Below, in pieces: positions 1-6,932 of a stretch of 6,932 nucleotides of DNA (the first letter of the stretch is position 1; each line of letters begins with the position of its first letter). The notes beneath the pieces are model-generated. The model worked only from the letters and a program-made list of their open reading frames with translations. It searched no databases and was not told the DNA's origin. Source of the stretch: Candidatus Absconditabacterales bacterium (lineage in GTDB: Bacteria > Patescibacteriota > Gracilibacteria > Absconditabacterales > Absconditicoccaceae); contig CALCME010000010.1 of assembly GCA_937965925.1 (NCBI GenBank), forward strand, positions 1-6,932. The letters run 5' to 3'. The position numbers and the translations under genes are program-made.

Positions 1-1061
1 TTAGCAAGCATTTCTGAGAGTTTTGCAACTTCAATACTATGTTGTCGTAAGTTTTGACCATAACTATATCTTAGATAGAATCTTCAGACCATTTCAACGA
101 TCTCAGGCTTCATCATTGGGATGTTTAGAATAGCCAGAGCCTCTTTTCATTTCTTCATGAAACGCTCAGACATTCACTTGAGGACTTCATCATACATCTT
201 TTGTATGTAGACAGGATTGATTCTTCCGTCCTTGATAAGTTTTTTCATTGTTTCCCCTGCGATGAACCTTTTTTCAGTATCGTAGGTAGAAAGTTTTATC
301 GTAAGTGGTGTATCATCAATGGTTACTTCTACACCTGTTACCTTTTCGAATGCAGTGATATTTCTTCCTTCTCTCCCAATAATCTTCCCCTTCATATCTT
401 CTGTAGGAAGATCTATATTGCTCACGACAAACTCATTGATTCACTCTTGAGCAACTCTCGGCATTACTTTTGCAATAATTTTTCATGCTTCTTCTTTCGC
501 TTCTTCTTCTTTAATTGTTTTTCGTTTGTTTATAAATCTTTTAATTTCGTCTTTGTTCGTTTGTTCTATTTGATCAAACAACTGTTTCTTTGCATCTGCA
601 GGTGAGAGTCCTGAAAGGTCTGAGAGAATCGTTTCTTGTTTTGCGAACATTTCATCTAGATCTTTCTTTTTTGTTGCTAGTTCTTCTTTCTTTTCGTCGA
701 GTTTCTCTATTCTTTGGTCGAGTTTTTCTTCTTTCTGGGTAAGTTTCGTTTCTAACTGATCTATCTTTTTTTGTTGATGCTCAGCATCTTTTTCAGCTTT
801 TGAGACGATTACATCAGCTTTTTTTGTGATTTCTTGTGCTTTTGATTCTGCTTTTTGTACGATTCCTTCAGCTTTCTTAGTAATCTCTTCAGCTTTAATT
901 TCAGCTTTTGATGTTATCACTTCAGCTTGTTTTTGTAGTCTTTCTACTTCAGCTTTTGCTAGATGTTTGTCTTCTTTAATATTCTTTTCAATCATCCATT
1001 TTCATCAAAATCATCATACAAGAAATGCTACAATAAGCATTCAAATATCAATTCATGTCAT
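1..1061 (-). CDS. rny: Ribonuclease Y (partial, C-terminus beyond window)
   Basis: This is the membrane-anchored endoribonuclease that starts mRNA decay. The ATG at 1061 follows an in-frame TAA six codons upstream. Translated with UGA=Gly, residues 1-22 give a short hydrophobic anchor (MLIVAFLVGGFGG). Residues about 23-190 are a long Glu/Lys/Ala-rich coiled coil. A KH domain begins near residue 213 with GKIIGREGRN, the RNase Y signature. The HD phosphohydrolase domain has just begun (RYSYGQN, residues 331-337, then QHSIEVA with His341) when the window ends after 353 residues. The family is usually about 520 residues, so the rest of the HD catalytic core lies outside. Eleven TGA codons are read through: residues 3, 7, 16, 17, 19, 20, 193, 207, 296, 305 and 326. 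No Shine-Dalgarno sequence is visible; the leader is A-rich. Family assignment is certain from the domain order and the KH motif. Confidence 0.96.
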
Positions 1062-1440
1062 TGTTTTTATGTTTTATAGATCTAAAAGGAGGGGAGTAAG
1101 AGTTCTTTATTTGTTGCTCTTTATATATCAGATATACAAAAAACGTCGGTCTCTTTTGGATTGAATAGTAATGCATCATCTGAGCTCTCTTTTTTTCGTT
1201 TATGTTTTCTTCATATTCTTTTTGATAAATGCTTTTTTGATAGATGAGAGAGTGATGATACTCGTGTAGTATTGCGTGAAAATCAATGATTGAATTTTTA
1301 TGCTCATTCAATATGAGAGTATTATTACACGCTATATATTGTACTATACCTACTATTCTAAACCTTTTTATGGATAGTGATGTGATAGGTGATTGCAATG
1401 GGTGGAATTCGATTTTTGTGAGCGGGATATTTTTTGACAA
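976..1440 (-). CDS. Putative small HExxH zinc-metallopeptidase-like protein
   Basis: I do not recognise a named family. From the TTG at 1440, a 130-residue frame runs to a TGA at 1048-1050; with UGA=Gly it continues to a TAA at 976-978, inside the start of rny. Residues 59-63 are HEYHH (bases 1252-1266), an exact HExxH motif preceded by a hydrophobic stretch (IIDFHAIL). An acidic helix follows (EYEENINEKKRAQ, residues 75-87) that could supply the third zinc ligand. This arrangement resembles small gluzincin or IrrE/M78-like proteins, which is inference from pattern only. The start is uncertain: no ATG precedes the motif and a TAA lies at 1462-1464. The end is also uncertain. After about residue 96 the sequence looks less protein-like, and a neighbouring frame ends at a TAA near 1120, so a frameshift or decay is possible. 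Same strand as rny. Confidence 0.45.
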
Positions 1441-1556
1441 AATTGAAGATTTCCAATATACTTATATTTCAATATAGATGATATAATCCAACGAAATGGA
1501 AAAGTGATTTCGATAAAAATATCAAAATCTCACAGAGAAATAACGTAAAACGCTAG

Positions 1557-1827
1557 AATCAATGGATCTTTTCACTGAATACCAAAAAGAAGAAAAGTAA
1601 TCTCTCCGTTCATATTCTAAATCTTTGCTCTTTACTTTGGGGTATTAGTCTCTTATTTTTTCTATCTACTTATTGAAAAAGTGGAATTATTGGTACTATA
1701 CTCACTAATAATGCTGTATTTTTGTCCGTTACGCATAATCATCTAATTACACAAAAAATTGCATATCACAGAATTATTCTTATAAATAACTCATTATTGA
1801 AAATTTATTTTTATATTTGAGTCGTTT
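1557..1827 (+). pseudogene. Possible relic of a small membrane protein gene
   Basis: No intact gene is seen between 1441 and 1827. From 1557, one frame is open with UGA=Gly. It encodes a Lys-rich start (KKKKSNLSVHIL, near 1584-1619), a strongly hydrophobic segment (SLLWGISLLFFLSTYGKSG, about 1629-1685) and a less convincing tail. It has no ATG before the membrane segment. The adjacent frame just upstream gives FHGIPKRRK, which would join smoothly if one base had been gained or lost near 1588-1600. A basic start followed by a hydrophobic helix and Gly-rich turn is reminiscent of the N-terminus of FtsK-type proteins, but this rests on general pattern alone. The same frame runs into the ATPase gene up to a TAG at 1974-1976, which is probably chance. 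Confidence 0.22.
1759..1786 (+). promoter_or_regulatory. Candidate sigma-70-type promoter for the ATPase gene
   Basis: TTGCAT (1759-1764) and TATAAA (1781-1786) are 16 bases apart and would give a leader of about 35 bases before the ATG at 1828. An alternative pair lies further upstream: TTGAAA at 1673-1678 and TATACT at 1697-1702, 18 bases apart. The region is very AT-rich, so chance matches are likely. Confidence 0.27.
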
Positions 1828-3156
1828 ATGAAAATGAATACCCTCATTTCACAAAATACACATCGAAAAAACACCTCATGGAGATACTCACGCCCCTGAC
1901 GAAAAGAAAGAGATCACCTAGATATTCTCAAAGAGGCTCTCAGAAAACCATTTATTACCATCATTTCGTGACTTAGGAGAGTTGGGAAGACCACACTCAT
2001 GATGCAGATGATAGACCATCTGCTGGATGCAAAAGTAGATCCACAGCATATTCTTTTTACCAGCTTCACTAGATCAGACCAGAGAGATCTCTCAGATCTG
2101 CTCAATCGATATCTCGATGACAGAACTGCACAAGCATATATGGAGCACGGCACCGATATATATATCTTTCTCGACGAGCTCCAATACATAGACAATCGAC
2201 AAGACATCATCAAGCAATGGTATGACTTTTATCCAAACATTCATTTTGTTCTCACCTGAAGTGCAAGCCTTTGGATCAACAATGATAGAGAGTCACTCTT
2301 GTGAAGATACAAAGAGTATCGCATTTCAGGACTCTCGTACGAAGAGTATATCCGCTTTACTCAATGAGTATCACTTCCACCACTCGATCTTCTTGCGTCA
2401 GGAGAAAGTATGCGTAAAACTCTTGCTCATAGGATGCTCTATACTGCACACTTCGAGACGTACCTCTCCTGAGGAGAGTTCCCTTGACTGGTAGATCAAC
2501 CTGCTGAATACATATATGAGTTTGTCACAACTTCTATTCTCGAAGTCATCTTCGAGAAAGACATATTCTTATTTGATCAAAAGCTCAACGCTCAGCTTGC
2601 TTTGTCATTGTACAAGATACTCTTGAACACGACATGATGATTCGTCTCTAAGACTAAAGTTGCTACACATATGTGAGTGAGCACCTACCTTCTCGACAAA
2701 TATCTTGCTGTCTTGAAAAAAACTTACCTGATTCACCTTGTTCCAAACTTTTTACAAAGCATTGTCTCACAACAAAAATCGTACAAAAAATTCTTCTCTG
2801 AACTTACGAGCTTGATCGTGATTTGATTGTGATTTGACCATATCAATTCGATACCCTTTCATGATACCAAAGGACATCTCATCGAAAACTATGTATATAC
2901 AATGCTTCGTAGATCATACCCTCATATCTACTACTATAATAAAGCATGAAACGAAGTTGATTTCGTCGTCCAGACTTGATGAATACTCCTGCCTATAGAA
3001 GTCAAAGCATGAAAAAAAGTGACAAAAAAGCAAATGCTTCCCGTCGTCACCTTTGCAAAAAAACACAATCTGTTACGTGGATATGTCTTGTATAGGTGAC
3101 CATATATGACTCACTATATGGATGATATAGAAGTAATCTGTCTCCCTATCGTATAG
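1828..3156 (+). CDS. AAA_14/DUF4143 family ATPase
   Basis: This is a complete 442-residue protein ending in TAG. The N-terminal half is a P-loop ATPase. Walker A is GLRRVGKTT at residues 48-56, with Lys54, and its first Gly is a TGA. Walker B is YIFLDELQY at 112-120, with Asp116 and Glu117. An LTGSAS sensor lies around 142-147, followed by GRYKEYRISGLSYEEY, typical of the family. The C-terminal half fits DUF4143, with a PD-(D/E)XK-nuclease-like pattern: Glu353 in IENYV, EVDFVV with Asp378, and PIEVKAG with Glu391 and Lys393. Members are widespread, often accessory or mobile-associated, and their cellular role is mostly unknown. Seventeen in-frame TGA codons are read as Gly, so the gene is adapted to the recoded host. 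The start is chosen at the first ATG in the open frame; the ATG at 1834 is equally possible. No clear ribosome binding site is seen. It lies 159 bases upstream of gyrA on the same strand, with a hairpin between them. Confidence 0.93.
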
Positions 3157-3158
3157 AA

Positions 3159-3281
3159 TTATGTTTCTTTTTGGGCTATTTGACAATATCTGGAATCTAT
3201 AAATTCTACCAACTCATCTATCGAGAGTGAGTCAACAAGAAAATCCCCTAATTCATTGAAATAGGGGGGGATCTGTGTATC
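3159..3281 (-). other. Short protein-like open frame, possible gene remnant
   Basis: Between an upstream TAA and a TAA at 3159-3161, the minus strand is open for 40 codons. It gives a natural-looking helical peptide (FNELGDFLVDSLSIDELVEF, then IDSRYCQIAQKET) without needing any TGA. It has no ATG, GTG or TTG near its beginning, so it is not a normal small gene. It could be the 3' remnant of a lost gene, or chance. It spans the ATPase-gyrA intergenic region. Confidence 0.18.
3243..3272. terminator. GC-rich hairpin between the ATPase gene and gyrA
   Basis: ATCCCCTA (3243-3250) pairs with TAGGGG at 3262-3267, within a run of seven G that is followed by AT; the loop is about 11 bases. It stands out in AT-rich surroundings downstream of the ATPase stop. 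There is no clean T-tract on the plus strand (GTATCTTAGTTGTATTTT follows), so termination is only a guess. On the minus strand the hairpin is followed by ATTTTCTTG, a weak T-rich tail. Confidence 0.35.
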
Positions 3282-3315
3282 TTAGTTGTATTTTGTAATT
3301 AATCCGTCAACTTAT

Positions 3316-5847
3316 ATGCCAAAAATGCCAGACCAAGAGCCTATTCAATCTCCAGAGGAGAAGGAAACAAATTTCGATAATGAGCAACTGATGATGAGAA
3401 CGGTCGAGGAAGAGATGATGCAGTCGTATATCGACTATGCAATGTCTGTGATTGTGTGACGTGCTCTTCCAGATGTTCGTGATGGACTCAAGCCGGTAAT
3501 TAGACGTATCTTGGTGACGATGAATGATATGTGACTTACTGCTGGATCTAAGTACAAGAAATCTATGTGAGTGGTAGGTCAGGCACTAAGAGATTACCAT
3601 CCGCATGGTGATACATCAGTATATGATGCAATGGTGAGACTAGCACAGCCGTTTTCTATGAGATATCCTCTAGTAGATGGACAGGGTAACTTCTGATCTA
3701 TAGATGGGGATGGAGCTGCTGCAGCGAGGTATACAGAGGCTCGTATGACCAAAATCGCGCAGGAGATGCTTGATGATATCAAGATGGATACGGTAGATCG
3801 ACGTCCAAACTACGATCAGTCACGTGAAGAACCAATCTCTCTTCCTACAAAATTTCCTGCACATCTATGTAACGGAACGATGTGAATTGCCGTTGGTATG
3901 GCTACAAATATGCCTCCTCACAATCTTACTGAGGTAATAAATGCATGTCTAGAGTATATCGACGACCTAGAAGTAACCGTAGAAGAAATTATGCAACATA
4001 TCAAAGGACCTGACTTTCCGACGGGGTGAATTATTTTTGATACGCCGAATATTAATGAAGTATACGCAAAATGAAGGTGAGGTATTACGATGCGTGGGCG
4101 TGTTCATTATGAAGAGAACAAGAAGAAGCAAGACGTGATTGTGATTACAGAGATGCCATATCAGGTAAATAAAGCTAATTTAGTCGCAAAAATAGGGGAA
4201 CTCGTGAACGAGAAGAAGATTGACGGGATTGTTGATATCACGGATGAGTCAAGTAAATCTATCATTAGAGTGACTATTACGCTTAGGAAGTGAGTAGAGA
4301 AGTCACATGTCCTCTTGAGATTATATAAATACACCGACTTACAAACGAACTTTAATGTAAATAACGTAGCACTAGTTGAGAAATGACGTCAACCGAGAAA
4401 CTTGAATATTAGAGATTTGATTGTTGAATTTGTAGATTACAGGAGAATTATTGTGATGAAAAGATCTCAGTATCAGCTTGATAAAGCTGAGAGTAGATTA
4501 CATATCTTACTGTGATTGAAAAAGGCGACTGATATTTTGGATGAGGTAATCGATACGATTAGAGCTTCTCAAACGAGAGATGAAGCGAAACAATCACTGA
4601 TGAGTAAGTTTGAGTTTTCTGATGAGCAGGCTGAGTATATCTTGATGCTGAGATTGCAGACTCTTGTAGGATTGGAGCTTCAGAAGATTTTGGATGAAAT
4701 AGGAGACAAGCAAGCCACCATTGAATACCTGAAAGGACTTATCAATGATCCTAAAAAACTTGATGGTGTCGTAACTGACGAGCTTCTGTATATGAAAGAT
4801 ACATATGGTGATGAAAGAAGAACTGAGGTGAGTAATGACGTAGATAGTATCTATTCGTTGAACAATGACATGAAGAGGTTAAAGAAGTTAGATGGATTGA
4901 TCCAAGAGGATGTTCTTGTCTGGATCTGATCTGATTATCGTATGAAAGTCTTGTACCAGAGTAGAGTGATGTCTCTTCCAGATGATACATGGACTTTTGC
5001 TAAGACGCATAATCAAGAAAAAGTAGTGGTAATTACAGACACAGGTGAACTTGTGGTAGAAAGACTGAAAGATCTTGGGAAGTTCACGACACAGAGTGAA
5101 CCGATGGATCCTGCGAAGCACTACAAACTCAAAGGAAATCTTGTTTTCTCTGAAACGACAGCTCAAGACTTCGACCATCTCGTAATCTTGTCCAATAAAA
5201 ATAATGTAAAGAAAGTATCGAAAGAACTGCTATTTAAGCTCAAAAAATTCCCTACGACATGTATGGGTCTTGAAGATGGAGAGACAGTTATTAAAGTGCT
5301 TCCGGTAAAAGAAGACGACAAAATATGAGCAATCTCAGAAGAAGGATCGATCTTGCTCTACCCATCTTCTCAGATACGTGCAATGTGAAAGACAGCAAAC
5401 GGAGTAAAGGCGATAGACTTAGAGGATACAGATAGAGTAGCTGATGTATTTATCTTCCGTGATGAACCATTCATCTTTATGCATTCTGATCAGCAAGGTA
5501 AGATGGTAGCTGTAGAAGATATCTACGACCAAAAAAGATGAAAGATGAAGAGATGACAGAAGTGAAGACTCGCTGCAGCACTTGTCATGGGGCAGAAACT
5601 TAGAGGAGCAATTGCCATCGAAGAGTGATGAGTACAGATCCAGTTAGAATCAGGAAGAGTCGACCTGTTTGATAGTGAAAAGATGGCTCTCAAGATGCCT
5701 GATGACGGTCTCGCGAAGATTACAAATGGAAAAATCGTGAAGATGCGAAGAAACTATGAAGACAAAGAAGCAAGAAATGACTGAGATATCGAACTTGATA
5801 ATACGGATAAGAAATATAAGGACAGAGGAAAAAAGAAAGACGACTAG
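3316..5847 (+). CDS. gyrA: DNA gyrase subunit A (type IIA topoisomerase A subunit)
   Basis: This is the 843-residue subunit that cuts and rejoins DNA, forming an A2B2 enzyme with GyrB (not in this window). It is complete from ATG to TAG, with 20 in-frame TGA codons read as Gly. Visible marks are VIVGRALPDVRDGLKPV (about 45-61), YHPHGDTSVYDA (94-105) in the quinolone-resistance region, and GQGNFGSIDGD before the catalytic Tyr139 in ARYTEAR. The C-gate motif LRLQTLVGLE comes later in the coiled-coil part. The C-terminal third, from about residue 530, has the repeated beta-strand pattern of the GyrA beta-pinwheel (KVVVITDTGELVVERL, IRAMGKTANGVKAIDL). Length suits GyrA, but the canonical GyrA box QRRGGKG is not seen at the start of the pinwheel, so a ParC-like role is possible. 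There is no Shine-Dalgarno sequence. A possible -10 (TAATTA, 3296-3301) lies 14 bases before the ATG, suggesting a very short leader. Confidence 0.95.
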
Positions 5848-5874
5848 GAACAGTTGTTAACTCGTTCTAGAAAA

Positions 5875-5906
5875 AAAAAACGTCATGTGTGAGCATGGCG
5901 TTTTTT
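5875..5906. terminator. Bidirectional intrinsic terminator between convergent genes
   Basis: A-tract plus CGTCATG (5875-5887) pairs with CATGGCG plus T-tract (5894-5906) around a six-base loop (TGTGAG). The 13-bp stem contains one G-U pair. On the plus strand the stem ends in six T after gyrA. On the minus strand it ends in at least ten T, suiting the convergent gene that stops at 5990. Confidence 0.9.
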
Positions 5907-5989
5907 AAAAAAAGAGTAGTTTTTACCAGATATATTGTAAATCCAAAAATAGGTTTAATAGAAAATTAGATCTTAATGCTATGATTCTT

Positions 5990-6932
5990 TTATGAATCTC
6001 TTTCGATTCCCATTTCTTGTAAGGCATCACTATAATTATAGCTATACCAATTTTCAGACTTTTCTCATGTCAGTTCATCTCTTTTTCATTTCATGTTTTT
6101 TCTTATCTCTTTTTTTGTTACATCTTTTTCTGATGTGAAATTTTGAATATATCTTGCTTTTTGTTTTCCTCAAATGATTTTTACAATTGGGTATTTATTG
6201 TAATCTTTCGGTATAGTTGCTTTTCAGTATTTTCAAATGGTAACGGTTGCCTCAGCTGGAAATTTCTCAGTTGGATCTGTTATGTATCCATAGAAAGTAG
6301 AAAGAGTTGTTATATCGCTAGTGATGTTTTCTCTTATTTCATGGAGATTTTGTAGCTGTCATTCGATTTTTTCTATACGTTCTTTTTTTCACTTTGATGG
6401 TTTATCATCTTCTTTTAGCGATTTTAGCTTATCTGATTTTTTTTGGATAAATGTATCTGTTAACGGGAGATCTTGCTGTAATTTAGTAAGAAGTGAATGG
6501 ATATTGTTACTTATATCTTTTGGTGATTCTCATGCCTTGTCTGAATTATTATCAGCATATTCTTGAATCTTTTGTTTAAACTTTTTTTCTGTTTTCTTTG
6601 CTCTATTTCTGTTTTTCATGCTTTGAGTTTTAAATAGTTTTCTTTGATGTTTCTCTGTTCATTTCAATCAGACGGTTCTCGTTCAGTTACTATCTGGTTG
6701 ATCTGTATCTGTTTCTCATATGTAGGTATCTACCTTGTTTTGATCTCATTTCTTTCCAATTTTTAACATAGAACCAAACTCATCTATATCAATTAATGTA
6801 AGTGGTTTCATTTGATTACATAATCAAATTGATTTATCTCTTGATAATGTTTTTTTCGTAATTGGGCTTGAGATGATACTAATAAATTTTTTCATGGCAG
6901 CCTTTTGGTCTAAAGTTACTTCACTATCACTG
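5990..6932 (-). CDS. Unrecognised Lys/Glu-rich coiled-coil protein (5' end possibly outside window)
   Basis: I do not recognise this protein. With UGA=Gly the minus strand is open from the window edge to a TAA at 5990-5992: 313 residues and 14 TGA codons. Read in order it has a segment with LTLIDIDEFGSML, a low-complexity polar stretch (DTDQPDSNGTR), and a basic helix (KNRNRAKKTEKKFKQKIQEY). A second predicted coiled coil follows (KKERIEKIEGQLQNLHEIRE), then a more globular C-terminal part (TFYGYITDPTEKFPAEATV, GKATIPKDYNKYPIVKI, ending YSDALQEMGIERDS). No signal peptide, membrane helix or catalytic motif is seen in this part. An ATG at 6895 (MKKFISIISS) preceded by AAAAGG could be the start, but the frame stays open for 12 more codons to the edge, so the gene probably or possibly continues. 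It converges on gyrA and shares the terminator at 5875-5906. Confidence 0.8.

Noticed and set aside
201..1164. Plus-strand open frames opposite rny.
   Set aside because: They are Phe/Ser/Cys-rich antisense shadows of the RNase Y coiled coil and KH coding sequence.
1111..1269. Plus-strand hydrophobic frame LLLFIYQIYKKRRSLLD continuing through TGA to FFVYVFFIFFLINAF, downstream of the AGGAGGGG at 1087-1094.
   Set aside because: The nearest start (TTG at 1111) is 18 bases from the SD-like site, too far, and the frame mirrors the more protein-like HExxH ORF on the minus strand. T-rich antisense of Lys/Glu codons mimics hydrophobic peptides.
1378..1548. Plus-strand frame GRFPIYLYFNIDDIIQRNGKVISIKISKS.
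   Set aside because: It looks somewhat protein-like but has no start codon and overlaps the start of the HExxH ORF on the other strand, and frames are longer by chance when TGA is not a stop.
1828..5847. Multiple frame-ending TGAs suggesting pseudogenes of the ATPase and gyrA.
   Set aside because: All interruptions are TGA with no frame change, and they fall on expected glycines. Both genes are intact under table 25.
6143..6566. Plus-strand open frames in the 3' region.
   Set aside because: They are antisense to the long minus-strand gene and rich in Phe, Ser and Cys, as expected of shadows.
1..6932. UGA=Trp (table 4, Mycoplasma-like) as the explanation for in-frame TGA.
   Set aside because: TGA sits at conserved Gly positions such as GNFGSIDGD and the P-loop, while TGG is used for Trp.

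Overview
This 6.9 kb window comes from a bacterium that reads UGA as glycine (translation table 25). That code is known from Absconditabacteria (SR1) and Gracilibacteria in the candidate phyla radiation. Read with the standard code, every gene here breaks into pieces. Read with UGA=Gly, four long genes open up, and in-frame TGA falls on glycines that are invariant in well-known families: VIVGRALPDVRDG and GNFGSIDGD in GyrA, the first Gly of the P-loop and the LTGSAS sensor in the ATPase. TGG still encodes Trp and the genes end in TAA or TAG, so this is not the Mycoplasma code. I count about 62 in-frame TGA codons in the four main genes. The two phyla cannot be told apart from this window.

Layout. 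Bases 1-1061 (minus) carry the N-terminal two thirds of RNase Y: membrane anchor, coiled coil, KH domain and the start of the HD domain. Upstream of it on the same strand, about 976-1440, is a small unrecognised ORF with an HEYHH zinc-protease-like motif. Bases 1441-1827 hold no confident gene, but include a hydrophobic, possibly frameshifted relic and candidate promoters. Bases 1828-3156 (plus) are a complete AAA_14/DUF4143-type ATPase. Bases 3157-3315 are intergenic, with a GC-rich hairpin and a short minus-strand open frame. Bases 3316-5847 (plus) are a complete gyrase/topoisomerase IV A subunit, most like GyrA but without a recognisable GyrA box in the usual place. A strong hairpin with A/T tracts at 5875-5906 can terminate transcription from both sides. 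Bases 5990-6932 (minus) are the C-terminal 313 residues of a Lys/Glu-rich, partly coiled-coil protein that I do not recognise.

How the genes relate. RNase Y (mRNA turnover at the membrane) and GyrA (DNA topology) are housekeeping genes. The ATPase, the HExxH ORF, the relic and the unknown 3' gene look like accessory or lineage-specific material between and beside them. No operon linking them is evident, because the strands alternate. None of the three genes with visible starts has a clear Shine-Dalgarno sequence. No tRNA, rRNA, CRISPR array or insertion sequence was seen; the tRNA-Gly(UCA) needed to read UGA is not in this window.
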